64,000 nt of DNA from Onchidella celtica. Taxonomy: Eukaryota > Mollusca > Gastropoda > Systellommatophora > Onchidiidae. The number at the start of each line of letters is the position of its first letter. Within the stretch, counting starts at the first letter, position 1. This document shows, one piece after another, positions 35,238 to 46,060 of this stretch. The notes beneath the pieces are model-generated. The model saw nothing but the letters and a program-made list of their open reading frames with translations, made no database searches and was not told the origin of the DNA. Position numbers and translations under genes: made by a program. The DNA lies in contig OZ007570.1 of the NCBI GenBank assembly GCA_963931925.1, forward strand, positions 52,672,467 through 52,736,466, given 5' to 3'.

Positions 35238-37241
35238 GGGCACCGTATTTTTTTTTTTTTCAGTTGCATGTAAACATTTAATCCCGTCATTCATTCTTTT
35301 ACCCATACCTTAGTTTGGTTTCATTCAGTCATCACCTTCACATTTGAAAGTGTATCATATTCTGCTGGAAAACTTGTTCAAAGGTTTTAAAAGTGAAAAT
35401 AGTAAGTGTTTTCTGAGATTGAGTCATGCAAGAATGTATTGTAGGCCTAAAGCCTTTGACATACTAGTGCAGGGCACCATAGCTGGTCAAGGACAGGAAA
35501 TTTCTGTCATATTTTTATTTACAGCCCTGAGGATCAGATATAGCAGGGAGATGATGCAGAAGGGAAGGGAGGGGGGTCCTCATTTGAGCCTTCAAGTGCA
35601 TAAGCTGTTCGCTAAAATGAAGTGGGGGAAAGGATAGCCTATGTGAAGTGTTCGTGAAAGATTGGAAGCTGAATCGACTAGAGGAATACATTTGAAAAAG
35701 TGACAGTTTATGTGTAATGGAACCCTGTGCATGGGACAGTAGAATGAAATGGCCGGGTCGCACTCAGCGAAAAATAAAATTTAGGGATTTTGTCAAAAAT
35801 TATTTTTTTTATTTACTAACTAAACAGATTGGTTCTCAATGTGGGCGATATCATCCAGGGGAAGGGGGGCTTGTGTCGTAGCCAAGGCCAGTACCTAAAC
35901 GTGTACAGCATTATCTTTGTTTCTGTATACTGTCATCTGCCAGGCCCATAGATGTACTACTCTAACAGGCCGGATTACGGCCAACTGATGCCAGGCACAG
36001 ACCAATCTTGGCACCCTTTGACCCTTCCATTGGCAATACATTTTCAAAACTGACATGTCGCTAAAACTCAATAGAACTGTTGAATGTGAAATATTCGTTT
36101 CAAAATTCAGCTTTTTTCCAGGCCGGATCCTACAACTCTATTAAATGCAATATGTGTTTCTTTTTTGTTGTCTTGTTTTGTTTTTGTTCAATTTAACAAT
36201 ATAGCGGAAAGCAAAATGAGCAAGTCATTCACTTATAACAAGGCCAGTATAAAAAAAAAAAAGCAGCAGATTTCCAACAAATTGAACAATTTATTCATTT
36301 TAAACATTTTATAACGGAAAAAATATAAATAAACAAAAATTAGAAACAATTCTTTCTATAGAAGTCGATGCAGTTGATGATCAATTCTGGAAAAAAAGAA
36401 AAACAAATTTCATTACTAAAGAAACAGAATGTTTGTGGCACTCCCTTACGCCTTTCTCCGGTGCCCCATTACTGCTTGATGCCCTAAGCCCATACTTATT
36501 TTGCTTGTTAATCCAGCCACAGTCAACTCCCACTTGCGGCAGTCTCCATATTGTTTCGCTTCTAACTTGTTATCAAATAAGGTACAGCCCAAAACAAGAA
36601 ATATCCACAATATTCAGATGCATGAATGAAGTTTGGGTTCACATGATCCGAAAGATTTGCGAGATCTATGTGTGTCACTGTCTGGGTGTCGTAACCAGCT
36701 CGGATCTACTTAGGAACGATATCATTGCAAAACTTGATCTCCCTAGGGTTACTGGCTGGGGGCACTTCTTCAAATGGGGGGGGGGGTGAGGCTAAGCGTA
36801 TGGAAAGCTTACAATTGGGGGGGGGGTGAGGCTGAGCGTATGGAAAGCTTACAAAGGGAGAGGGGGCAAAAATCGCTTCTACTTACAAATTCAGTAAACA
36901 CCAAGGCGTAGATGTGTGTTACCCAGGGAGCTCCTTGGTGTTACCAAAGAGAGCAAGAGATGTCTGCAAATAAGCACTTCGTTTTTAAAATGTGATATAT
37001 GTGTGTGCGCCTAAAGAAAGGTTCCTGTTGTCGGTACAGCTATTTTTGAGCTAGGGGGTGAAAAGGTAGAAAAAGTCGTGACTAGTCGAAAATCTACTTC
37101 TAGCAGAAAACACAAGTTTAAGCATTTCTAAATAGCATATGAAAAGGATTTTGGAATATTTTATGTTTAAATATTATTTTACTAATTATTTGTACAACAT
37201 GTGACTCTTCAAGAAGTAATAATTATTGAAGTGATTGCTGC
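35238..37241. other. Non-coding DNA with G-rich duplicated phrase
   Basis: Two tandem copies of about 45 bp containing GTGAGGCT-AGCGTATGGAAAGC, each led by a G-run, lie at about 36775-36860. No supported gene. Confidence 0.45.
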
Positions 37242-37383
37242 TAGGGGACCGTGGACTAATTACAAAGCCGTTATATATATATATCAAGGACTACTGTATG
37301 AACGCAGTTGTCCTTGATAGATAATACTGAGTAGAGTTCACTGCTCATCTATAGTTTACCGTGTAACATGCCACGGTCCCCTA
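37242..37383. mobile_element. TA-flanked MITE
   Basis: The inverted ends TAGGGGACCGTGG and CCACGGTCCCCTA are perfect over 13 bp, including a TA at each side as expected of a mariner-type target. The inner part contains another hairpin (AAGGACTACTG / CAGTTGTCCTT). About 142 bp, non-coding. Confidence 0.75.
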
Positions 37384-37785
37384 AAAACCGCCAAGTCGGA
37401 AGTTTTTTGGATCTTGTTAGGAGAGCGCAGTATTTTACATAGAAAGCTAGAGCTGTGCAGTGAACACAACTCAGTAGTTTCCCTGTTTGCCTTTATAATA
37501 AAACTACGCTCCCCCAACAATATCCAAAAAGTCTGTCATGGGAGTGAGCTGTTAAAGCTGTTTTTCTCAAAAGTTTGTTTTTGCCCCCTGTCTTACAAGA
37601 TGTGCCATATCTTCAAAACTACTTAAGATATTGTTAAAATTTTAATAGCAGCGTGTTCAGCATTGAATTTTCTAGAAGAATATGCCCTTATCTCAAAATC
37701 CAAAATTTGCGACAACTGGGACCTATCTCCAGGCACACACACATATATTCCTGTGCTGAAGGGTCCCCCTCGACTCTCTCTACAC
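37384..37785. other. Non-coding DNA
   Basis: Nothing recognised here. Confidence 0.35.
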
Positions 37786-37956
37786 CAGTGATGCCTATTT
37801 CAGGCGATCGCCCTCTTGAGCCTCAAATGTTCTGTCATCGGCCCCTTCCACCATATCCCCACCCTAAGATGCAACCAAATGATAAGCAGCGGACCTACAG
37901 AGGTCGCTCAAATCTTTCAGCGTTCTCAATATGGACGGCGAGACGGCCAGCACCTT

Positions 37957-38032
37957 CTATGGTTATGAAGTCTATGAAGCTATGATGCCATCCATCATTG
38001 ATGGGTACTCCATCACCTTCTATGGTTATGAG
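37957..38032. repeat. 63-bp minisatellite, left part
   Basis: About one unit plus a partial (GGTTATGAAGTCTATGAAGC, then GATGCCATCCATCATTGATG). It is the same unit as 39112-39300 and is cut off where the LINE remnant begins. Confidence 0.8.
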
Positions 38033-39111
38033 GGGGTTAGGGGGTCTGCACGGGAGGGGTAGTACCTCTAGAGGGGGGGCTTGTCACGCTCCTCCTGGAG
38101 TGGCTCATCCTCTATTGGTCCTCACCGGCACCCAGCTCTCACCTATGGGTCCTAGTAGCTGCTAGCATGCGGCAGCGCCCAACCCCCGGGCAACGGCTTT
38201 GACAGGCTGGCTAAACTAGGTGAGGGTAGCCGACGGGTCACAAACCCTCGGTGAGTCGGGGCTTGCCTACCCAACCGGCGGACTCTGCGGAAGAAACCTT
38301 CGTGGTTCAACGGACTCCAGCAGAGCACTGTGGAGTGCAGAGGGCAGGATGAGGCACAAAGGACATCCTGGTCATCCACTGCATCCGTTTCCGCCTCCAG
38401 TCGTCTTGACTTCGTCTTGCCACTGGATACAGACGGTCTGAGACAAGACAGTGAGGTCGACGGTGCGCAACTCCTCCTCACTAAAAACAAAATCATCGCG
38501 CAAAGTCACTATAGTCATCCCCATCCCCCTAAAAGTCCTGTGGCGACAGGCGAGCGACGAAGCGACAGGTGTGGGCACACTGGCAGTCGTAGACGCGGAC
38601 CTGCACACAGGCGGCTCCCACCAGCCTCAGAAGACTTCTCGGCATAGAATGGCAGGAGAAGATCCCTGACACAGGGCAGGCCACGTAGTTCGCATGCCAG
38701 ACGACCGGCTCCCCAAAAAACTGCTGTACAGCGAACTCCAACATGGCAAGCGCTCCCATGGAGGCCAAAAGAAGCGCTTTAAAGACGCCCTGAAAGCTTC
38801 TCTGAAGGCCTTCAACATCAGCCACGACACATGGGAGGTCACTGCAATGGACAGATCAAAATGGCATTCAGCTGTCCACACAGGCGCCAAACTCTGTGAG
38901 GCAAACAGAACCGCTGCAGCAGAGAAACGCAGACAGGCCAGGAAATGTGCCAGCAATCCCCCGACATCCTTCACCATCCCATGCCCACACTGCGCCAGAA
39001 CGTTCCAGGCTCCAATTGGTCTGATTAGCCATCTGCGCACCCACAGAACCCAATCCACCTACCCCCCAGGATGACTAGATGGTCCTCGTCGATTCCGACG
39101 GACGAACCACA
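38033..39111 (+). mobile_element. Internally deleted LINE (5' end fused to 3' end)
   Basis: The GC-rich left part (to about 38690) looks like a LINE 5' leader and ends near a worn KIPDT phrase. It is followed directly by the ORF2 C-terminus. The endonuclease and RT are absent. The 3' end (39087-39100) has a CGTC-N6-GACG hairpin like that of the LINE at 13.6 kb. It sits within the 63-bp minisatellite. Confidence 0.6.
38688..39074 (+). pseudogene. LINE ORF2 C-terminal remnant with C2H2 finger
   Basis: It reads VRMPDDRLPKKLLYSELQHG, KKRFKDALKASLKAFNI, then a complete CPHC-x12-HLRTH zinc finger and a stop at 39074. These are the last 125 or so residues of a LINE ORF2. The upstream RT is deleted. 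The zinc finger is intact, unlike the worn one in the 13.6-kb copy. Confidence 0.75.
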
Positions 39112-39300
39112 CATGGTTATGAAGTCTATGAAGCTCTGATGCCATCCATCATTGATGGATACTCCATCACCTTCTATAGTTATGAAGTCTATGAAGCTCT
39201 GATGCCATCCATCATTGATGGGTACTCCATCACTTTCTATGGTTATGAAGTCTATGAAGCTCTGATGCCATCCATCATTGATGGGTACTCCATCTGTTGG
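39112..39300. repeat. 63-bp minisatellite, right part (3 units)
   Basis: Three nearly identical 63-bp units. Because 63 is a multiple of 3, both strands stay open (YEVYEALMPSIIDGYS on plus; FIDFIT and DGVPINDGWHQS on minus), which makes misleading reading frames. Confidence 0.9.
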
Positions 39301-39698
39301 AACTAAAATTATGTTGGTCATTGTGTGGCTTTTTCTCTTACTTAATCCATCGCCTATTATCATTTAGATTAGAATGGTCAAGGAAATTGGACAGCATTTA
39401 CAGTACTTCACATATATATATATATATTTTTTTTTTCTAACAATGGGCATAAATAATACTGTTCTTTACTAAAAAGAAGTGAAGTTATGAACAAGGCGTT
39501 GTGCAAAACGGTCATCCCTAGTTGAAAACTATTAATTCACCCTCTCACATTTTGGGCCCCTTATCGCATTAATTAGATCTAGTCGTTGTTGCCACTCCCA
39601 CCCCGCGTCATCCCTTTTGTCGACTTTTTCGCCTCCCTGGGACTCAAAATCAGGGCCAGGGGGCGATATTAGCCTCGTTGAGAACCACTGTTCTACAT

Positions 39699-42001
39699 TG
39701 TCAATCATTGATTCAATGAACAGTAAGAAAATTAACCCTCGACCCACCCCAATTTGCCTGTACCAAAGGGAGGAGCCCCCGCCTCAAAATGATAGGCCCA
39801 TGTCAATGGCTCATTTTGCTCAAACACAAAGGGCCGTAATAATATAGGTGGCGCTCCACAAGTGGAGTTATACTTTCAAGCACTTTCGCTTTATCCGACT
39901 CGATGTTATCAATATGGCGAACGTTGCAAGAAGGATTTATTTAAATCTGTTTGGATTCTTGAGCATGATTAGACCAACATTAGGTGCAGCTATGGTGTTT
40001 TCTTGCCTTATGATGCAAATTACTGCATACACCGTGCATAGCTTTATTTTTAAAAAATGTGTTTATCATGTGATTTTAAGCATCAGCCATTATCTCATTA
40101 AATGAGCTTATGGATCATATTCCCATGCAAAGTGATTTCTTGATTGTAAAGTCCGAGTTGTAGCCCCATGTACCTGAAATTGAAATACTTTTTCAAAAAA
40201 AATTCTTTTTTATGCTTGCAATTCCCCGATAACCTATCGCCTTTCTATACTCTAATCCTGATTGGCAGTGAAATAAATTATACTCCAGTGAACAGTGGGT
40301 GTGTTTTCTTAGTGTTTACTATATGAAAACTTATTTTATGTTGTGATTTGTATGATTGATCCGACTTAAACGTTAACCAATTACTTAAAGTGATATTGAT
40401 ATGAACGAAACATATTTACTGACAGAAGCAATAATATAATACAAACAAATTAGGTGGGAAATCTGAAACCAGGCAGGGATTGAGATTAAAAGTAGGTATT
40501 CAAAACTGATTTTGGAAAGTCGCTGTATAGACACTTAAATTAAGTTTTCCAATTGAAAGAACTCACTCTCCTAAGAATTTTGATACCAAATTTATATTTG
40601 GCAAAGTTATGATCATCTGAATTTTCATGAGACACCACCGGTGTGTTATCACTGCAAACATGCCAAACTGTAAACACATTCTATTTAATACAGACAAAAA
40701 GCCTAAATTTTTTCAAGGGTTTAAATTATTAATAAATGGTCTTTTATTTGAATCAAAAATGCCTCCACATTAAATTTCACTTTTTGACAAGGGAGACAAA
40801 AATGTAAAAATTTATCAGTTTTCACTGTCATCATAAAACATCAACAGATTGACTTGCAGAAGTAAGAAACACATCATTGTATTGGTTATTCGAAGGCCTA
40901 TCCACAGAAGGATAAACGAAATGGTTATTTTCAAAATCAACAACCATATTGAAGCTTAATTTAGGAGCAAAAAATGCGTAATTTCGCAAATTTTAAAACT
41001 CCATACAAAATCGACATACACATACACATACAACAAATGACTTTCCGTAGCCCAGGCAAAAATATACCAAAATAAAGGTGAGTTATTCAATGTAATCCAA
41101 ATATCAGTAAATTGTAATTTTGAGTCTGTGTGATCAGATCCATCTTGAAACGATATATGGGTGTTACTCAGTTCCCGCAGATCAGCGATTTTGGCCGTTA
41201 AAATGTCCGATAGTGACTACTGTGGGCTCATAATACGTGTATTAAATTTATAACAGTAATTTCATGGAATTGAAAAATAACATTTGAAAGAGGTGTTATT
41301 TTCAATGGTATTATTGGTATGTGGCATTTTAAGTTATTTTATTTTGGTGCTGAGCTACAGAGGAATAAGAACGGATCCAGGCAGTGCCGATAACCACCGT
41401 GATTTTTGAAAAAAGGGAACAATGCAATAATCTGGCATTTTGGAGAGAAAACTACAGTTTATTATGCGCAGCCGTCACTCCATGAAGCATCAGTATAGGG
41501 CAAATCAAGCTGTCACTTCCTGGATCGGCTGCTGTTTGTTTACCTCCAGTTATTGCGCGCCCCCTATCGGATTAAGGGGAAATAATTTCAGCAAAATGAG
41601 CCATTGGCCCGCCTGCCCCCCCCCCACCCTATTCTCGACCCCCCCCCCCTACCCGGGTACCCCCCCCCCCCCACCCCCCTTAGATTACGTAGATCGACCA
41701 CAACGTGCTTTGGTGGCACAGATGATATTTTCAAATTCTGCGAGAAAACAGCACGAGGACTACCCTCAATTATGGGCAATTTACTTTTTATCGATACATT
41801 ACATAATAATTAGTGAGATTCTTGGCGTGTTCTGGCAGGAATGACCCTTTTGACTGACAGCATCAGCAGCAGTACCCCGGCTCAGTCCTGAAATTGGTGA
41901 GAACATAGTGCTCTACAAATAGACATATATGTTCATTACCATGAATATTTAAATGAAGCTTCAATGTAGAAAGCTGAAATAGCTAATTATTAATGCATAG
42001 T
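39699..42001. other. AT-rich non-coding DNA
   Basis: It holds a short open frame at 39914-40105 (possible first exon, see findings) and a C-run cluster at 41615-41680. No gene is established. Confidence 0.4.
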
Positions 42002-42221
42002 ATTATCGAAGACATGCGCCCGTGCAGATGCGGGGCCCTCTTGCAGAAGAGGGACAGCAAAGAATGCATCTGACGTGATACTGCGTGTCGTAAGAGGCGA
42101 CTAAAGGTGCAAAGGTCCTGGTCTCCCGAGAAGAGCCAGTTGGCGGTGGGCCAACTACCCACCCTGTAAAAATAAACCAGTTACAGAAACACAAGCAAAT
42201 ACTTTAAATCAGTCTTTTATC

Positions 42222-43955
42222 TTGGGAGAAGGGGGAGCATCTGCACCTGTAGATTCAATGAAGGACAATGGACAAAGCCGAAAGGACTCCACTGGCCTGA
42301 CTGCTCCTTCATCAAACAAGTCACTCCGGATTGCGTCGTGGAATGTCCGCTCCATGTATGAAGCAGGAAAGAGTGCCCAGGTTACAATGGAGATGAGGCG
42401 ATACAAACTGCACATACTTGGAGTTAGCGAGACCCGCTGGATACAGTCCGGACTGAAACAACTTAATTCTGGGGAAAAGATTTTGTATTCTGGAAGGGAG
42501 GACAAAAAGCATACAGAAGGAGTAGCGATCATCTTGAGCAAGCACGCCCAGAGGTCACTGAGGGGATGGGAACCCTACGGAAGGAGAATTATATTGGCAT
42601 CATTTACTACAAAGAACAAGAACATCAACATGAACATTGTGCAGATATACGCCCCAACAAATGAAGCAACCGATGAGGACAAGGACGATTTCTACAACCA
42701 GCTTCAGGAAATAGTTGACACATTGCCAAGAAAAGATGTGAACATTATAATGGGAGACGCCAATGCCAAGATAGGACAGGACAATACAGGGTATGAAGAC
42801 ATTATGGGGTGCAATGGTTTGGGACAAATGAATGAGAATGGAGAGCGGTTTGCAAGTTTCTGCGCATTTAACAGCTATGTGATTGGAGGTTCAGTATTCC
42901 CACACAAGAGGATCCATAAGGCCACTTGGATTTCACCGGATGGAGTAACTGAAAACCAGATTGACCACTTTTGCATCACCCGACGATTCAGACGCTCACT
43001 GGAGGATGTCATAGTACAGAGAGGAGCTGATGTTGGATCTGACCATCACATGCTGCTGGCAAGACTCAAACTCCGCCTCAAGAAACAAGGTACCAGAGCA
43101 GGAACAAAGAGGAGAAAGTTTCAAGTGAGCCTTCTGGATGGAGACAAGAAGGAAGAGTTCCAGCTGACACTGAGGAATAGATTCAAACCCCTTGTTGACC
43201 TCGAAGAGACAGTAGATTTGGAGACTCACTGGGCTAAGGTAAAAGGAGTAGTTACATCGACATGCCAGGATGTTCTTGGGGAAAAGAAAGTGGAACACAA
43301 GGAATGGATCAATCAAAAATCACTGGACTTGATAAGGATAAGAAGAGACCTAAAAGAACAGGTAAATGCAAGTCGTACAAGAAGCTCAAGAGTTGGTAAC
43401 CAGGAAGAGTACCGAGCATCAGCTAAAGAGGTCAAAAAATCAATTAAAAAAGACAAAGAGGAGTTTATAGGAATGTTAGCAGAGAAAGCAGAGAAGGCAG
43501 CAACAGGAGGACACATGAGGATCCTCTACCAGACTACAAAGACTCTTGCTGGAAAATATGGAAAACCTGAAGTTCCTGTCAAGGATTACAACAGGAAGGC
43601 TATTTTTGGAAAGGAAGCTCAGGCAAAAAGATGGATAGAACATTTTAACAGCCTCTTGAACAGACCTCCACCAAGCAACCCACCCGACATTCTACCCGCA
43701 AGAAATGATTTACCGATCAGTTGCGACCCTCCGACTAAAGCAGAGATTAATGATGCCATAAAGCAGTTAAATCGAGGCAAGGCAGCTGGACCAGATCAGA
43801 TCCCACCAGAGGCGCTGAAGGCAGATGCTGCTGGGGCTGCAGAGGGTCTGCACTCACTATTCTCGAGGATTTGGACCGGAGGCAAGTTTCCAAAGGACTG
43901 GAAGGAAGGACACCTCGTGAAGCTTCCAAAAAAAAGGGGACCTCAGCAATTGTAG
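42222..43955 (+). CDS. LINE ORF: endonuclease and start of RT (frameshifted)
   Basis: 577 codons. The APE endonuclease has ASWNVRSMYEAGK (about residue 38), VSETRW, IYAPTNEA, GDANAKIG, and the SDHHMLL end (about 273). A basic linker follows, then the RT start with GKAAGPDQIPPEAL (about 530) and KLPKK. The frame is lost in a run of eight A (43928-43935): one base fewer would continue in the RT frame used at 43936-45240. The lost frame ends at TAG 43953-43955. The endonuclease nicks target DNA to prime reverse transcription. Confidence 0.88.
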   Translation: MGEGGASAPVDSMKDNGQSRKDSTGLTAPSSNKSLRIASWNVRSMYEAGKSAQVTMEMRRYKLHILGVSETRWIQSGLKQLNSGEKILYSGREDKKHTEGVAIILSKHAQRSLRGWEPYGRRIILASFTTKNKNINMNIVQIYAPTNEATDEDKDDFYNQLQEIVDTLPRKDVNIIMGDANAKIGQDNTGYEDIMGCNGLGQMNENGERFASFCAFNSYVIGGSVFPHKRIHKATWISPDGVTENQIDHFCITRRFRRSLEDVIVQRGADVGSDHHMLLARLKLRLKKQGTRAGTKRRKFQVSLLDGDKKEEFQLTLRNRFKPLVDLEETVDLETHWAKVKGVVTSTCQDVLGEKKVEHKEWINQKSLDLIRIRRDLKEQVNASRTRSSRVGNQEEYRASAKEVKKSIKKDKEEFIGMLAEKAEKAATGGHMRILYQTTKTLAGKYGKPEVPVKDYNRKAIFGKEAQAKRWIEHFNSLLNRPPPSNPPDILPARNDLPISCDPPTKAEINDAIKQLNRGKAAGPDQIPPEALKADAAGAAEGLHSLFSRIWTGGKFPKDWKEGHLVKLPKKRGPQQL

Positions 43956-45240
43956 TAACTACAGAGGAATTACACTTCTCTCCATCCCAGGAAAGGTTTT
44001 CAACCGGATTATTCTCAAGCGAATACAGAATGCAACAGACCCAAAACTTCGTGAGGAGCAAGCTGGTTTCAGGAGTAATCGATCAACCACCGACCAGATC
44101 GCCACGCTGAGAATCATAGTAGAGCAGTCGCTAGAGTGGAACTCCCAACTGATAGTGAACTTCCTTGACTACGAGAAGGCCTTTGATAGCATCGATAGAG
44201 AAACACTGTGGAGAATATTGAGACATTATGGAATCCCAGAGAAGATGGTGAACCTTATCAAGAGCATGTACGAGGGGACAAGTTGCAGAGTCGTACACGA
44301 TGGCGAGCTTACTGACAGCTTTGATATCAAGACTGGTGTTAGGCAGGGTTGTTTGCTGTCCCCATTTCTGTTTGTCCTGGTGATTGATTGGCTTATGAAA
44401 GAAACCACCAGTGGAGGAAGAAATGGCATACAATGGACCCCATGGACACAGCTGGACGATCTAGATTTTGCAGATGACTTGGCACTATTGTCGCACACAC
44501 ACGACCAGATGCAAGCAAAGACTACAGCTCTAAACAAAATTTCAGAATCTATTGGATTGAGGATACATCCTGCGAAGTCGAAGGTCCTAAAAATTGTTGC
44601 ACCCCCAAGCGCACAAGTCAGAGTAGGAGATCAACCACTGGAAGATGTAGAGTCCTTCTGCTATCTTGGTAGTATCATTGACAATAAGGGAGGAACAGAG
44701 GCAGAAGTCAAAGCACGAATTGGAAAGGCACAGGCAGCTTTCACGTCCTTAAGCAAGATTTGGAGAACCAAGGATATATCTCTAAAAACAAAGCTGAGGA
44801 TATTCAACTCGAACGTGAAGTCAGTCCTGTTGTATGGATGTGAGACTTGGAATGCGTCCCAGGCCTGCATAAAGAGAATCCAAGTTTTCATCAACAGATG
44901 TTTGAGGAAGCTACTTAAGATCAGATGGACAGACAAGGTCAGCAATGAAATTGTATGGAAAAGAACAAGACAGAGCCCAGTCAGAGAGGAAATTGGTAGG
45001 AGGCGATGGAGATGGATCGGCCACACTCTCAGGAGGCCAGGAAACAGCATCACGAAGAAGGTATTGGATTGGAATCCCCAGGGCAAGAGATCAAGAGGAA
45101 GGCCGCGCGGAACGTGGAGAAGAGCCAGAGAAAATGATGTGCAACGAAGCGGAAAGACTTGGAATAATGTAAAGAGACTGGCCCATGATAGAGAGGGATG
45201 GAAAGTGTTTGTTGGTGGCCTATACCCTGATCCAGGGTGA
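43936..45240 (+). CDS. LINE ORF continued: RT and C-terminal domain
   Basis: In the +1 frame relative to the preceding part it continues NYRGITLLSIPGK (43968), then QAGFRSNRSTTDQI, FLDYEKAFDSIDRE, GVRQGCLLSPFLF, DLDFADDLALL (catalytic Asp pair, about 44470) and GSIIDNKGG. The C-terminal arm RRRWRWIGHTLRR follows, with a stop at 45238-45240. No other stop is seen, so the shift at 43928-43935 is the only clear lesion. Confidence 0.88.
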   Translation, partial: GDLSNCSNYRGITLLSIPGKVFNRIILKRIQNATDPKLREEQAGFRSNRSTTDQIATLRIIVEQSLEWNSQLIVNFLDYEKAFDSIDRETLWRILRHYGIPEKMVNLIKSMYEGTSCRVVHDGELTDSFDIKTGVRQGCLLSPFLFVLVIDWLMKETTSGGRNGIQWTPWTQLDDLDFADDLALLSHTHDQMQAKTTALNKISESIGLRIHPAKSKVLKIVAPPSAQVRVGDQPLEDVESFCYLGSIIDNKGGTEAEVKARIGKAQAAFTSLSKIWRTKDISLKTKLRIFNSNVKSVLLYGCETWNASQACIKRIQVFINRCLRKLLKIRWTDKVSNEIVWKRTRQSPVREEIGRRRWRWIGHTLRRPGNSITKKVLDWNPQGKRSRGRPRGTWRRARENDVQRSGKTWNNVKRLAHDREGWKVFVGGLYPDPG

Positions 45241-45276
45241 GAAAGGCAATGATGATGATGATGATTATCGAAGACA

Positions 45277-46051
45277 GTCGAATGTGTAATTTGTGGGTAA
45301 ATCTTCTAGAATACGTACGAATAGACGGGACCCGAAGATTACATTTTACTGTCGCCCTGGCGATAGACACATTCATAACCCAAGTTATGAAGAAAACATT
45401 GGTCGTCTGGAATAGAATCAAACATGGCGGCAAAGGCAGTGGATGAGAATGTCACCAGGGACAGATTATCGTGGATTATATAATATTTGTTTCTATTTCT
45501 GGATTAAATAACAAGAAGAGTTCATTATATCGGTGAGTGCGGTAATATATATGAAAGATAATTAATGTTTGGAGTAAATGTCTCTCAGTACGATTGATAC
45601 AATGTAAGAGCAGGAAATAGGTTCGACTCGACACCCTACTGGCCTACTCCTAGATCTAGATCTAGATCTAGATATATATCTAGATCTAGATCTAGATCTA
45701 GTCCTAGACTCTACTTTTCCTAGATCTACCCAGATCTAGACTTGATCTAAGCCTATAGGCCTACAAGTTATAGGTGTTAGACCTGTAGAGTGAAGTCTGG
45801 GCGTCTGTAGGTCTAAAATAGAATTGAATGAACCTGCAGACCGATTTATTCACAAGCTGTTTCCTGTGAAGCCCAGCTTCTCGTTCAACATGAATCAGAG
45901 TAGGCCCAGGAAGGGGCCTAGACTAGATCTAGATCTATAGTTATACTAGATCTATATAGTAGCCTAAAACGATTGACTACCGGGATTGTCACCGAATTCA
46001 GAGTTTAGTGTAAAATTTAGAATTGATGAACGCAAGGGAGATCCAGTTAAC
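45277..46051. other. Non-coding DNA with CTAGAT palindromic repeat
   Basis: The segment 45650-45702 is an array of (TAGATC)n arranged as a perfect palindrome around TATATA. More AGATCTAGA words are scattered to 45960. A good donor-like GGTGAGTG at about 45534 and a small frame with a strong ATG context at 45424 do not form a gene I can support. Confidence 0.5.
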
Positions 46052-46060
46052 TTAAATTTT

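Larger units (their letters stand above)
37786..39690. mobile_element. Composite hAT-like element with nested repeats
   Basis: The left end CAGTGATGCC and the right end, inverted, CAGTGGTTCTCAAC both continue into an ATCGCCC motif. The flanking 8-mers CTCTACAC (37778-37785) and TTCTACAT (39691-39698) match at 6 of 8. The interior holds a 63-bp minisatellite and, inside that, a deleted LINE. No transposase is present. Confidence 0.5.
42015..45263 (+). mobile_element. Near full-length APE-type LINE (RTE-like)
   Basis: It is flanked by a 13-bp duplication ATTATCGAAGACA (42002-42014 and 45264-45276). A 5' leader of about 200 bp includes TGCGTGTCGTAAGAGGCGAC. One ORF encodes endonuclease and RT. 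The 3' UTR is only a few bases and ends in (GATGAT)n instead of poly(A), as in RTE-group elements. At about 3.25 kb it is close to full RTE length. The clade call is by architecture, not by a tree. Confidence 0.8.

Noticed and set aside
38152-38496. Overlapping frames on both strands in the GC-rich LINE leader
   Set aside because: They have no family resemblance; high GC makes chance frames long here.
39025-39363. 112-codon minus-strand frame with repeated DGVPINDGWHQS
   Set aside because: It is an artefact of the 63-bp minisatellite, whose length keeps all frames periodic.
45424-45483. 19-codon frame with a strong ATG context (MAAKAVDENV)
   Set aside because: It stops after 19 codons with no in-frame donor; the nearby GGTGAGTG lies after the stop.
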